A DNA stretch of 64,000 nt. Origin: Casuarius casuarius (lineage: Eukaryota; Chordata; Aves; Casuariiformes; Casuariidae). Below the pieces are notes generated by a model. That model saw nothing but the letters and a program-made list of their open reading frames with translations, had not been told where the DNA came from and did not search any database. Positions 23,957 through 37,045 of this stretch are shown here, piece by piece. The translations under genes and the position numbers were made by a program. Where the stretch lies: the NCBI GenBank assembly GCA_003342895.1, contig PTFA01000198.1, positions 1,815,640 through 1,879,639 of the forward strand, given 5' to 3'. Numbering within the stretch: position 1 is the stretch's first letter; each line of letters opens with the position of its first letter.

Positions 23957-26888
23957 CAGAGACGGACCTAACTTATGTGCTCAAATGCAGCTCTCAGTCC
24001 AATGGGTGAAGAGCCTAAATGAGACTTCTCACAGCATTGAACCTCACAGCTTCACTGTTTTTGTGGAAATCTGATCCAAGGTTATACAGCTGTGCAGCAT
24101 GAGAGCAGGCTTTGGATGCAAGCAAACATGCCCTTACAATGGGGAGGAAGAGGCTGCAGGAGAGGATCACAGGGGAAGGTGGCTGCAGACTGGGCAGGGC
24201 AGTTAGAGCCTGTTGGTTCACTCTGGACCCTGAGAGTAGAGCAGGAGAGGGGGGGTGGGCCAGCAACAGACCCAGGACTGCGGGTAGGGGTGTGCCCAGA
24301 GTAGCTGGAGGAGGTGCAAGAACCTGTTCTGGTCCCACTTCCAGTTCTGTCGCTCAGGATCTGCTCCATGGTTGCCAATGGAAGTAAACAGGATCTGTGC
24401 TTCTGAGAAAATGAGATAAGACCAGAAAATGTTTTCTTTTCTTTTTCTTTTTTCTTTCTTATATTTTTTAACCAAGCACAGCCACAGGAAAGTTGATCTT
24501 GGACAGCGTTGCCTGTGGTGACAAGTCAGCCAGCTTCAGAGAGGTAGCACACCAGAGAGAGGTTAATCAAAGCAGACCTTCACTTCCTGGTGTTCTTTCA
24601 AAAGCCTACTATATTATTACTTCTTTAAAAAAAAGGAGAGGTTAGTGACCATCTTCACAGTCAGTTGCTTCATTTTAGAGGTAGAGTCAGCTATAGCAAT
24701 GCTAGATTTCAAGACATCAGTGTTTCATGTACTCAGTGGAAAGGGGTAACTTGCTGCCTTGAGAAATCTCAAGCTTTATTTCCATAATGCCCTGCACGGA
24801 TTCACAGGATATTGTGGCTTTTTGGCCCCCTGTGTCCTTGTAAGTATTCATGCTGGGAGGCAGAAAGATAATAGTCACACCTAATTAGCTACCTGTCTTA
24901 GTAGAACTATCTCAGTGTCTTCAAAGGAAGGCAAAATAAATCCTCTAGTAGATGGTTACAATACAGTTTTATCCACAGAACAAGTTCCTTTCTTATCCAT
25001 TAATTTTTGCACAACTTTGTCTTGCTTAAAAAAAACCCCTTTTTTTTCTATACTGTGCACTGTATATTTTTCAAATTTTATGCCTGAGAGTCAGTTATCA
25101 ATGAACTTATGAAACTGTCTCATGTTTAGGTCCTTTTCCAATTCACATGTGACTTAAAGTACTTGCTAGGATATTCTTGGCTATGTCGGTAGATAACTGA
25201 TGTGACTGAGTGCCATTCTGTCATGCTCTGGACAACGTAAATTAACAAGCAAAGAAGATATTAGGCCTCAGGACTTGATAGGAGGTGGAGAGAATTTACC
25301 TTAAGGTGGATGTTTTCTGATAATCATGTGCTTCTGAATCACTGCCTGTGATTCATGTGGAAGACTGTGGCTTTTCTGGTTTCTATTTTATTTACTGTTA
25401 TTGTGCAACTAAGCTAGGATTTTTCTAATGGATTTTTTTTTGATTCAGGCAAATCAAGAGCAATGTCTTTGCTAAGCACTTCAATTTTTATGTTTACACT
25501 TCAAGGTGTCTTTAAATTAAGCTTTAAAAAAATCTGCCTTTCTGAAGTTTAGTGTCAGTCTGCTAGATTGAATGTTCCTTTGGTTTTTTTTTTCTTTCAC
25601 CTGGTGGTTTCTTCCTCAAGGATATTGAAGTTGGCTATATGGTGGTAACTGTTCATTAGCAGCTCCACTATAGCTGCTTCTCGAGCTGAGCCAAGCCAAG
25701 CTCATGTGTTTTCAGGACAAGGGTCAGAACATCCTCTCCCCTGTGTGCTCCAGAACGAGTTGTTCCAAGAAGCCATCCTCTAAGGGTCAAACTTGCTGAC
25801 ATAAGACGAGTTTAGAAGCAAGCAGTGGAAATCCTACTTTATCATTTTATTAGATTTTGTTGTCCTTTTCATCTCCCAGCATTTTGTGCTCTGTAGTTTT
25901 CTTAGTAGAGGTCAGTGGCATGTAACTCTCACAGGGTGTTGTAATTTACTGAAAACCGAAATCTGTGGATTTTGTTGTATGGTCCTGGCTGCACAAAACT
26001 GTGATAACATTCCCTGAATCACTTTGAAATGTCCCTTATCTCTATAATCCCAATTATCCTTTTGGCTTCTAATGAGGAGATTCACAAAGAATAGCTATAG
26101 CTAAGTGAGTGCAGAGGTTCCCTTGCTCTCTGGTCAGTAGAGACAGGGGGGCTTTTCCAGGAGGTAACTGCATGGCTAAGGTAGATTCCTCCAGAAGAGG
26201 CTCTTTCTCTCTCTTTTGTCCATAGAAGGAGATTAATACTGACTTGAAGAGATTCATGTCACTGTAGTGGTGCTTTTCTTTGTTATGCTCAGATTGTGGT
26301 TCTTCATGTAATAGTCCTCCTGTGGGTGTGAGGTTTCACAACCTCTCAAGAGCTCCAAAACATTTTGCCCCAACCACTTCCTCGTATATCAGAGCAATAA
26401 GGGACTGTCTGTGAGGTCTTGGAGGAGAAAAGAAAGGATCTAGAATACTGGAAAAGGGTAGGCATGAAATCCTACCTCAAAGAAGATGAAAAGGAAAAGG
26501 AGGAACTGTCAACTATGCCCCTGTATTTGGAATACCTTAGAAGTGGCATGTCCTGTCACTAGTGAGAACTCAGTAAGTTTTTTGATACTGTATATGGCAA
26601 CTTTCAGGAATATAATGGACTACTTAGTACTTCCTTGCATACATCTCAGTTGCATGCTGTGAATATGATACAAGTCAGTGGATATTAACTGTATTTAACT
26701 CCATCACAGTAATTCTCACTATTACATCTTTCAATATATCTAAATGATGAAACATGATCTAATTACAAAACAAAGCCAGAAACTGTAATTTTTATAGAAA
26801 AATCAAGCTATTTAAAGTTGTTAGTACACTATCTTTATAGGTATTTGAATTTTGTTTTCTTTTCAGTTTGATTTAAAACAATTAGGGT
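23957..26888. other. Non-coding sequence; GC-richer part 24090-24390
   Basis: 24090-24390 is purine- and GC-rich (GGGGAGG, CAGGAGAGG motifs), which opens frames on both strands without giving a recognisable product. A polypyrimidine run lies at 24431-24471. From 24600 on the sequence is AT-leaning unique DNA with no supported feature. Confidence 0.5.
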
Positions 26889-27243
26889 ACTGAAAAGAGG
26901 TTCTGACTGCTGTCTTCCGCTACCTAATGGGAGGGTATAGAGAGGACAGAGCAGACTCTTCTCCAAGCTGCATGGTGAAAAGATGAGAGGAAACGTACTC
27001 AAGTTGCAACAAAGAAAATTCCAATTAGACATTAGGAAAAAATTTTTTTCACAACAAGCATGGTCAAATGCTGAGACAGATTGCCAGTGCGGCTTTGAAT
27101 TATCCTTCCCCGGGAATATACAAAACTTAAAAAGGCAAGGCCCTGTGCAACCCTATCTAAGCTGGTCCTGCTTTGTGCAGGAGGTTGGACCAGAGACCTC
27201 CAGAGGTGCCTTCAAGCAAACTGCCTCTCTGATCCTGCAGACA
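26889..27243 (+). mobile_element. CR1 LINE 3' fragment (ORF2 C-terminus and tail)
   Basis: About 355 bp of a 5'-truncated CR1. Near 26903-26985 the plus strand reads LTAVFRYLMGGYREDRA, matching the ORF2 end (LIAAFQYLKGGYREDGA). After a stop and a frame change it reads RGNVLKLQQRKFQLDIRKKFF near 26983-27050, matching RGNGFKLKEGRFRLDIRKKFF. The 3' block follows: AAGGCCCTGTGCAACC, CTGCTTTGTGCAGGAGGTTG, GACCAGAGACCTCCAGAGG. The terminal octamer tail is degraded. The frame breaks show it is inert. The open frame 26983-27264 is a remnant of this element, not a host gene. Confidence 0.92.
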
Positions 27244-30200
27244 CAGTGCCAGGGTGATGTCTGAGGTGGCTTGGACACTGGAAACGGTCAATCTGTGGCA
27301 CCACTGTATTTTGTAAGCAGTACTTTATATTGCCCTACCATTATTACTTACACAGCTAAATTTATTCTCAGCACTGTTAAAGCCACCACTTTAATCAACC
27401 GCTACCTTGAAGAGAGCTCAGAGTGCCCTGATAACTGTGGCTGTAGCAGCACAGGGCAGGGAGGGTGATCCTCCAGGCAGGCTTGTTCCAAGCCACAGTA
27501 CAGCAACAGTTGAAACTCCCGCTTCCACCATGGATGGTGGGCAGCCGGTTTGAATACTGGAGCAGGGCAGCTTGCATAGTGAGTAGTCAGCTCCACTTTC
27601 TGAAAGCTGAACTGAATTTCTGTTCTATGGAGACATCTAAAATCACACTAACTTGAAGAGACTAACAGCTGTAATAGCAATCCTATCCTTTTACCTGAAG
27701 GAGCTGACATTGCTTAACCTTGACTTTGAGCATCAGCCTCTTTGCTCTCATGTAGTTGCTACTGGCTAAAGCTTTGAACAGTGTTGTCCAAAGTAAATAA
27801 GTGGGAAGATAGGGCTGGAATTGTTGGCTAACCGAAAATTGTTCAGCCCTTCCCTGCGCTGATAAAGGAGCAGGGAACAATGATGCAATAGCACTCTGTG
27901 ATGGACTAGCGCTCTGAGAAGCACCCCATGCATCAGGAGACCTGTAGGAGAAACAGCAAAGCTGCTCATAACTATCTGCTGAGCTGGTGTGCTGCCACCT
28001 GGGCGCTGGCTGGTAGAGCTAATCGCAACAATGCAGATGCCAGTTCTTTATTTATTACCAAGAAGAGATCATCCTTTAATGCAAGCTCTATGCCATAGAG
28101 TCCATAACTAGATTAACAGAGTCAGTTAGATTTTGAGAGCTGTCTTGTCATGAATTTTCCTGAAAAGTTTACTTGTCAAGTTACAGTTACCTAGCCTATA
28201 AGCTTCAAGCAGTGACTTTCTGAGCAGTCTCTATTCTTGCTTCTATCAGTGTCAAGTGAGTGCACTGACACTCATAGGGGTTGTAAGGAGGAAAATCACA
28301 CTTCTGGGGTTTCCAGAACAGAACTTCACATTTTAATTTTGAGTGGGACCCATTTCAGGGTGACTAAGAACCTATTTTTGACAGGATTGACTTACGGGTT
28401 TTGGGATTTTCATGATAGCTTGACCTGTGTTTAGCAATTGATATATTTGAACGATAATTTGAATTACATTTATTAAATTTAGTACGTAATAGAATTTCCC
28501 CCACTTGGCAGAAATATCATGCATCCTCCAGTCAGGAGGAAAAGATCTCTCTCTTATACTTAAGCATTTAATGGGAAAGGGAATTAGGTCTCAGTGTCCA
28601 AGTATGAGCACAGAAGACATTGTATTTCACAGCGTGCAGTGTTGCAGATTTAGAAGCATTTTTTTGGCATAAGAAAGTCCAGAGAAATCATTTTTTCAGA
28701 ATTACTGGCAATGACATATTTCATGCTCCATATGAACTTTGTGAATTTCGTGTTGTTTTTATAAACCAAAGCTCTTGAGTTCTGTCTTGCAAACTGCAGA
28801 AGAGCAGGTGGAAAGCAGTGGGACCTTGACTTGAGCTGGGAGCTTCTAGACCTTGGAACCATGGTGAACTACACTTTCAGGACCCTGACTCCTTCTTGGT
28901 TACTCCAGCAGTCCTCCAAGTGGATTATTTCAGAACGAGAAACCTTGGAAATTTAGGACATTAGAAGTGGGAGCTACTGGGGCTTCCATATCCACATCAA
29001 GACTTTTATCTTCACTTTCATGAGGATTTTCAGTCTCTTGGTTTCCCATCTGTGCAGCACAGGCCCACACGCAAGCTGGCAGAAGCCTGGGCATTTTTCC
29101 AATAGGTTTCCAATAGGAAGGTTTCTACTGTAGTGTCTTAAAAAACAAAAAGCAAACAAAAAAGCTAAATGCTTTAGTTTTGATGAATCAGCATTTTCCT
29201 ATGGAAAACATTCCTTTGGAGAATTTCCAGTCCGAATGAAATCAAGCTTCAACATATTGCAAAATCCCTCCAGAAGCTTTATTTATAAACAGTTTTACTC
29301 TTCCTTGGCTTCCCTGTGTAGTAAGAAAAGGAAACAGATACAAATAATATTGTTGTAGGTATTTGTAATAGGGATGCCTGATTTTGCCCCTGCATACAGT
29401 GAACAGACTTTTTAAATATAACACCTGGAAAGGAGGTAAAATTCTTCCAGATTCCTGTGTGGACAAATGGTGAGTTTTGAGTCTTTCTTTTTGCAGTCAA
29501 AACAAAGGTCACAGAACATAAAATTAAAACAAATATTTCAGTATTTTCTTTGTAACTTGCTTGTAAAACAGATTTAAAACTAAGCACATTTTAATGAAAA
29601 TGATAAATTTGATCAGACATTTTTGAATACATGTTTATATTCAGCTTTGGTTCATTTTGACTGCATGTTTCTTCTGGCCATCTATCCTGGATCAAAACAT
29701 AGCTAAGGCAGTTGGAGGAAATATGACTGTAAAGCAGTGTGTACAGGAGTAGCACTCAGAGTGATAAATACAGCTTTTTTGTCTTGTGCCTTTCTGAACT
29801 GAGTAGGTGTGAAGGCAGCCATCATTTCAGGCTTATAATCATGGGATGGCAGCTAGAAACCAGTCATGCAAATTCACATCCTTACTTTCACAAGTTAGTC
29901 ATTCCCTTAAAATAGGTGAATAGACCATCTCTGCAACACTCCCTAGATGCATTAAGTTTCGTTGTAAGTACAGTCCCTTCCTCTCTATTGGGTTAAGAGT
30001 TTAATGCTTTTGAAAACCCCTCCTCCACCTCCTGCAGAGCGTCTTTTCCAGCCCATGTCAGCTGCCTAACTGGAATTCAATTAAGTTATAGCCAATCCTT
30101 TTGCCTTAAGGTGAGGTATTAAATTAGGAGCAATTCAGCTGAGTTACATCAACCTGAATTAAGAATTTTTCTGTGCCCTTTTTTCATTAGCTGAAGTTCA

Positions 30201-33200
30201 CAGGTGAACTCCATGCACAACCTCACCTGGGAAACTTTTTCTCCTAATTAAAACTAGCTCCCGTTTCTGTCCTTCATATTGAAGGCAAAGAAGTCAGTGC
30301 AAATTGATGTGCTCCTGTGAAGAGAGACCTTCAAGCCCAGCCTATCATAGAGATCTCCCCTCAGGAGGCATGGTCTGTTTGTGAGGAATATGGGATTACA
30401 GACAGAGTGGAGTTGAGGTGAGTTCAGCTATGACTGTGCAGACTCTACCACTTATAACATGGGCTTTTCAATAGCAGTGCAGTTAGTGGGTGGCTGCAAA
30501 ACTGCTAAGGGTATTTTCCAGAGGTGTGAGAAGATTTCATGCCTTCTCCAACCTGGTAGTCCCTTGAGACAAGGCTTTTGTAGCATGCGAGACTTCATGC
30601 CTTCCCACACTTAAAAATATCCTGTTGCTTAATACTGTTCTATCCCTGAATGTTCCTATTGGGTCTGGCCTTGTTGTTTACGCTGATGCGGATGCAGAAG
30701 AGGAATGCCACAGTTAATTGTGGTGGGATCAAGGATGTGTCCCAAAATGTGCACTAGCAACAGCAAGATACAATCCCTTTATTTAACATGTACTAAATGA
30801 AAAAATGGAAAAAACTTTGAATTATACCTTTTATGGTTCCAAACTAGAGCAGTAGACCATCACAAACATACCACAGCTACTTGGAATTGTTTAAAGAAGC
30901 AGTTTGTTATGCTGCACATAGATCTGGAAAGAATAAATGCAGGGAGCTGTGGAATTTAATTAGGCTTGCTTTAATTGAAAATAAATCTGAGGCGTCCACT
31001 CAGAGTTACCCAAAGTCCAAGCAGGTTTAGATTCAGAATGAATGATTCATGTCTTTCTTTAATTGGAGCTATTTCTTTTTAAGGGACACCTATGCTGAGA
31101 GAGCTAAAATTTATTTTTTCCACATGTAAAGTTATATGGAACAGAATTTTAATGAACATATTTTCAAACTTGGCACCAAAATCAGCATTTGGGTTTATAA
31201 CGAGATCCAGCATTTATAGCATGGAGTTCATCAAAGAACGTGACTCTGTTTGAGCTTGCAGTCCTGAGTCGGAAAATTGCCAAGCTGAATACGTGACCAT
31301 TAAGTATCTTCTTTAGACAGCAGTTGGGAAGAGAACATGCTATGAACCAACTGACAATAAAACCCACTGGAACAACTCGTTAAAGGTGCATGAGGCATAA
31401 AGCTGTGAATGGGAAGTCAAGGGAGGTGGAGCAGATTAATCTTTACAAGGCCATGGAGTTTCTCTTTACCTAGGTCCGTGGATATTTAGTGTATGTGAAA
31501 GTTCACCTACTTAAAGGCGCTGTTCCAAAATGTTGTAATCAGTATTTTTTAAACATAGAGCAAGTATTTTGCCTTTGTGAGAGGGCAGAAGGAGCCCAGT
31601 GTTACTGGAAAATGTCCAGGGGTCAAACTGAGTATGCTTGGTCTCTTGTATTGAGACAAGTGTCCTTTACAGTCTGCGTGTAACACTTTGAGCTGTTTTT
31701 TGGGGGGTGCAAAGTTCCCTCAGAACCTCTGATGCAGGGAAGCCCAGCATCTTACAGGACTAAGGCTTTTCAGTGAGACTTTAATGGCTTGAAAAGGATC
31801 GATTCAGTATATCTGCTATGGGCTGTGGGATTCACAGGATGTGCTTTACAATCCTGGGTGGCTCGGAGCATAAGGTAGCTGGGAATGCTGCCATTTTCTT
31901 CTGGACAACTTAAAGTCATGGCAGTTTTCTTAAATATCCAGTCTATTGTTTAGATAAAAAGGTTTATGTGAATATTTCTGTAATAAATGGATGTAGTCCA
32001 TCAGCTTAATTCTGTACAAAAATAGAAGGTCCTAAAAATTCTTCCAGGATGCCTGAAGAATCCAAGTCAGGTTCTTTCCGTTTCCTGTAGGCAATGAACA
32101 CTGCAGGTACTCCTCTGCTGGGTTGGTATGGTTATCCTGCATCTGAAAGGAGCCCCGTTAGCCCCATATGAGTAATTGCCCAAATTTCTTTTCTGCAACA
32201 ACTTGCAGTAGATTTACATCATGGTTTTATCCAGTTTAATTGAAACTTTGGCTCATGTTTTGAATACATCTGGCCTTACATAAAGCTTTAATGAATGTAT
32301 TCAACCTGGCTCAGTTGAGCTGGTTGCCAATGATTTAATGCTGATTTCTACTGTTACCAAGATCACAGTTTGTGACCAGCCATCAGTGTTTTCCTATCTT
32401 GCAGGAAATTATACTTCTCAGGGGGGAAAAAAATGAAGCTTATGTTTGGATAGTAGATAACTAAATAGGGAGGGTTTTTTGTTTTTGTTTTGTTTTTCTT
32501 TCCCTCTTTTGCATATGTATGTATTTGTTAAATACTTTAGAAAGTGTCTTGATTTATGAAGTTAATGAAACCGTTAATAATAAAATGGTTTAAAGTGATC
32601 TAGCTATTTTAGCAATGCAAGCAGAAGCTCTGGAAAATTTTCTACAATTTATATTTTCAGTGGAAAAACAGCTTTATTAACAAGCTAACTCCTGCTTCCA
32701 GCACTATTCCAGGCCAAGCTATTCTGGATTAGGCCCAGAATCAGCTGCCTCTTCTGTTTCAGATCAGAATAGGCAAAGAATGAGCTCTGAATGGCGGATA
32801 GAGCTTTTCAGCTGTTTGTAGCTGCTTCACTTTTGTACTCAAATCACGGATAATCAAAATAATACCTATTCCACGGGTATTCAAAGTCCTCATGTCATAT
32901 GAAATGAACTGGTGTACAGAGCAGCAGAAAAACAGTAATAGCTTTAATTCTCTGTTCTGTCCCTGATGCAATGAAAAAGCTAAGGAGAAGGTAATATCCT
33001 CTCATTACAGCCATTTTGCCTGCTTGTAATAATAGATTTGCATTTATTAAATTATTTTTAGTAAGAATATTGACCTATGACACATGAAAAGCTATCTGGT
33101 TACTAAAAGGGTGGTTTTGGAAGTGGAATGCAAATTCTTCTTCCACCCACCATTTATTCTCATCTTGAACACTGTATCATATTAGCAAAACATTTATAGT

Positions 33201-33799
33201 GCAAGAGATGGATGAGTCAAAGTATTACACTAATAGTTTAAACTGAAGACAGGCCAGAATTTTTCTGTGGTGTTCTTTGACGTATATATAGTGGAGTGAA
33301 CAACCAAAAGGAGATTTAGATGTTGTAAATCAAACTGTTGCTCAACCCACCATCAGTAATCAGGAGAAAGTTTCCACAGCTGCCTCTTAGCAATTGCTAA
33401 TAATAAAGTATATTTCCACTCCTATACACAATGGTAATATTTTTACTTAGGTGACCAGCAGGATTGGCTGTCAACATGTGGGTGAGAGGTTTCACTCCTC
33501 TCCCCCGCTCCTATCTGAGTAGGGTTTTGTTACTTTCTTCTACACTTAAAATTAAGAATTTTGTCAATATTTGTTTACTTGGGGTGGAGATCCCAGTCCC
33601 CTGGTTACCATGCAGCTCCCATTGAGTTGACTGCCTGCTTCTTTGTGGAAACTGGGAAACTGTGGGGGAGCTGGCACGCGCCGTGGGGAGTCGGGAGGCA
33701 GCTGGCCAAGCACTTGCAGCCGGGACCTCGGAGCCTGCCCAGGGCTCCCAGTCTAGGCGTAGACTTGGTGTCCAGAGGAGAAGGCAGGATTCAGTGTGA
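27244..33799. other. Long non-coding unique stretch
   Basis: No gene supported in 6.5 kb. 30000-30330 looks like a conserved non-coding element: multiple AATTA/TTAAT cores, a CAGGTG E-box, and a 16-bp dyad at 30195-30210. A (TTTTG)n-like run sits near 32476-32505. From 33585 the phrase AGCTCCCATTGAGTTGACTG resembles the centre of old palindromic amniote repeats. A CpG-richer patch (about 7 CpGs) spans 33677-33759. Confidence 0.5.
30195..30210. promoter_or_regulatory. AGTTCA dyad, possible nuclear-receptor site
   Basis: AGTTCAC and GTGAACT form a 7-bp inverted repeat with a 2-base centre. Seen as half-sites, AGTTCA and TGAACT are four bases apart. Hormone receptors bind AGGTCA-like half-sites, but this spacing is not a standard high-affinity arrangement. 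The centre also gives an E-box (CAGGTG). Confidence 0.2.
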
Positions 33800-33985
33800 T
33801 GCCCAGGTCTGTCATGGGTCTTTTGGATGGCAATGGATAAATTCTTTTACTTCTTTGTTTCTCAGCTTCCCCACAATAAAGTGGAATAATGCTATTTCCC
33901 TTGTCTGAAAAGTGCAGTGACTTTAACAAGTAGAAAGTGCTGTGAAAGTCAGGTAATAACTTTATTATTAATATAACTTATTTCT
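33800..33985 (+). mobile_element. MIR SINE relic
   Basis: Plus-strand order matches sense MIR. GGATAAATTCTTTTACTTC stands for the TGGGCAAGTCACTTAACTTC block, TTTCTCAGCTTCCCCA for CCTCAGTTTCCCCA, and AATAAAGTGGAATAATGCTA for TAAAATGGGGATAATAATA. Then come AAGTAGAAAGTGCTGTGAAA (the AAAGTGCTTAGCACA block) and a closing TTTATTATTAATATAA (the ATTATTATTA end). The tRNA-like head is not clear, so the 5' boundary near 33800 is approximate. Highly diverged and inactive. Confidence 0.78.
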
Positions 33986-34363
33986 TGAGATACTATCAAC
34001 AATTCGAGAATACTCTCTCACTATAAATACAGCTCTACAACCTCAAGTCACCTCTCTGTGCTGATGCCGTTAGATACTCTGTTCAACAGCCACCATGATG
34101 ATTTCTGTATAGGTCTGGCTTTGACATGGGTGGTCTGAGCAGTGAGGGCGGCTGTCTGTGGATGCCTGTCCTGTTTGTTGGGTGTGTTGAAAAGAGCCTT
34201 GACAGGGAGGTAAGAATTGGAGGAAGAGAAGGCACAGACGTTGCAGAGAAACAGGACTGTGTCTCTGCCACAGAGCTCTGCAGCAATGCTAGTCTGATCA
34301 TGTTAAACAACGTTTGCGTGTTATAATCCATACCCTTCTTATTTGCTTGGCATGAAGCAGTTA

Positions 34364-34442
34364 GGGCCTGATTTACAAGGGCTGAGCTCTGAGAAGTGCA
34401 TCTGAAGTGAATGAGCTTCCTGTCCTGAGAACAGGAAAGGCC
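34364..34442. repeat. Ancient GGGCCTGATTT palindromic repeat relic
   Basis: GGGCCTGATTTACAAGGGCTGAGC at the left, with a decayed mirrored right end (CAGGAAAGGCC). This resembles the remembered sauropsid palindrome GGGCCTGATTTTCAGAGGTGCTGAGCACC ... ATTGACTTCAATGG ... mirrored. It is probably a non-autonomous DNA element. The right half is much more diverged than the left. Confidence 0.48.
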
Positions 34443-37023
34443 AAGTTCCCAAAAAAGCAGGAAATGAGTAAGGAAAAATAGCCCCCTGATGTTAAGGAAT
34501 AGTCATGCCTGGGACAGGACAGAAGGCAAGAACTATATCTTGCAAAACTTTGGCATTTTATCTTTATTCCTGCTCAGGGCAAATAAGAGACCTTCCTGTT
34601 CCTTCCCCGTGCCCCCACATGACTTTTTTGAAGGTGCAATGGAATATCAGATGTCTGCTATTTGGTAAGTGAATGCCACCCTGTGCCCAGAGGGAGCCCA
34701 TGTCCTCTGAGAGCAGCGGGCTGGTGGTGGCCCCCTCCCAGGGCTGAACCTGCCTTCCCCCTCTCCAGGTGGGAAAGTGAGCTGCAGCTCTCGCTCCCTT
34801 CCACCAGGCAGTCTCCATCATTTGGCTGTGGTGGTGCTTTACACCATCAGCTATCCTGCAGAAGGACACCCGTTGGGAGACGGGCATTCCTGTTTTCCCT
34901 GCTGCAGGAGCCTTGCATTGCTACCACGTTTCAACCAGTCATCCCTCCCAGGACCAGTCCTGGCAACACCGCGGCTGCTGGGAATGCTGCAGCTGTGTCT
35001 CTGCGACACTTCTCTCTGGAGTACATCCAGGAGCCAGCTTAAATTCGGAACAATTCTCTCTGAGCTTGTGTACGTTGAGAGGTCTTATCACGGGTAACAA
35101 GTGTAGGTGTGGTGTCTGCTGTCACGTCTATAATTTCCTTTGGAGAGGAGGTGGCTCAGGGTCTCGGCACCGTCTACCCCGCTGCGCGAGCTCTGCTGCA
35201 CATGCGTGCTTGCCCTGACCTGGCGCTCAGTCTGTGCCTCCTCTGAGATGTGCACCTTGTGTTACAGGCTGCCTAACAGCAGTGACGAGCCCAAGCTAAT
35301 TCTCAGTCATTTACTCTCTCATGAAAATAAAGCCCACATGAAGCATACCAGAGAAACTAAATTTGTTTTGATAAAATCAAATGTTGCTGAGCTGAACAAA
35401 TCAATTAAGTTACCTTTTTTCATCTGTCCTCTACTAAATTCATCTTAAACTGTTACAGTCACAAAAAGCAGTTGTTAAAAATGGCAAGGTTCTTGTTCAC
35501 AAAGATAGCGCAGACATAATTATAACCACTATCCTGTGCAGAGTTGGATGTTTCTACACACTGGTCCCTCAGCTGACAGAGGAAAATGTTAAAATCTTTT
35601 ATTTTAATTTTCCCAAATATCTTTGGGATCTGCATAATGCAGAGTAACTTAGCCAGGACAGAGCTCTGTACCAATACTGCTGCAGTGCAACTGTGTCTGA
35701 ACTGGCTCTAAACGTGTTTGCCTGAGTGTCTTAGCGCCTGGGGAAGGACAACTCGCGCTATTCGCTTAGGGGATGTGCTAAAGTTTGGTACGTAGATGCT
35801 GTAGGTCCTGTGCACAGTTAACCAAGTGGAAACAGCTCCAGGATGTGACTCGGGTCTGCATCACCCTGTGGAGCTGCCTCTCTCTCTCTCTCCATCGATT
35901 GAGGACAATTAGGCTGCTAACTGAGGCACTTAAATTAATGTGAATCTCTTTCCATCCTGCATATTCTTGTAACAGAGCCAGAGGCCAGATCTCTCTCACA
36001 AGCATTAGAGTCCTCATATTTCTTTGGACCATGGTTCCCATTCTTTGGCTGCAGTCAGGCATTCATTTTTCTTTAGTATTTTTGGTTAACTTTGTTAACA
36101 CAGTGTAGTTAGTGCTGCACTTCCTCCGTGCAGTGCTAGGTTAGAGACTCAAGCACTTGCTATAAGCATAGCAAATCCTCTTTAAGTGGTATTTGGCTAA
36201 CAGTCCAGTACAGGAGCAGTCCTTTGCTATTCAATATGAAGTGGAAGTGTGTGTAAATTGGTACAGCTACTCTGTAAAGTAAGCGTGTTTTGTTTCTGTG
36301 GAATATTCACGTGAAGTAAAAATAACATGGAGTAAGAGTCTCAGCTTTTATGTTTCTTCAGCTCCTTGAGACTTGCATGAGCTGCATATCTGACACAGTT
36401 TTACAGCATGTGTCATCTACTGTATAGAGTTGATGTGAGCTCTAGGGCTTGGCCCAGCATTGGCCAGGCAACCCAGGCTTCACCTCTGAATCAGTGAGAT
36501 GCTAGATTTTATCAAGAACTTATTCTAGGCAACAAAAAAGCCTTTTTTTTTTCTTCCCCTGCCTGTATACCACACTCATACAGTATAAGCAGCAAGGATG
36601 GGTGAGGCTTTAATAATTTTGATTCATATGTAGTGTTTGCTTCAAGACCTTTTTAGCACAATTCCAGTCAAACTTTTTTCTGCACAGAAGCTGTGAAGGA
36701 ATGCAAGGAACAGAGATAAAAGACAGAGGGTAAGCCAATCATACACAGGAGACAAAATGCACTGTAAAGGAAGGTGCATGCTGTTTTCTTTTAATTTTTT
36801 TCCTCTCCTACCTCCACCGGAGACACAACTCAAACTGCATCCAAAATTCTTTTTAAAGAAGTGCTAGTCATTTTGCATTCATTCACTTGAGGATGGTTGT
36901 GACAAAAACCTTGCTTCTTCTCCTTTGCTCAGTGCAATTTTCTCTTGTACTTCTGCTGTTACTGATATATAACCCAGGATATTGATCTGTACCCTAGCTA
37001 GCTCAGTAATCATGTAATTCGTG
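34443..37023. other. Non-coding; GC-rich part 34560-35230
   Basis: 34560-35230 is GC-richer than its surroundings, which yields overlapping frames of 100-126 codons on both strands with no recognisable domain. Six CpGs fall in 35165-35206. It could be an isochore-like fluctuation, a distal CpG element or an unrecognised exon cluster; I cannot choose. A (CT)n run lies at 35878-35892. A 10-bp palindrome TTCACGTGAA (E-box core) is at 36306-36315. Confidence 0.45.
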
Positions 37024-37045
37024 TTTTTTTTTTTTTTTTTTTTTT
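37024..37045 (+). repeat. Poly-T tract (22 T)
   Basis: 22 consecutive T. There is no flanking retroposon body on either side, so it is not evidently a poly-A tail of an insertion. Confidence 0.95.

Noticed and set aside
26983..27264. 93-codon plus-strand frame with an RKFQLDIRKKFF motif
   Set aside because: It is the ORF2 C-terminus of the CR1 fragment, not a host gene.
34560..35230. Cluster of 100-126 codon frames suggesting an exon
   Set aside because: Frames overlap in several registers and on both strands, as expected from GC-rich sequence. No domain or consistent splice sites.
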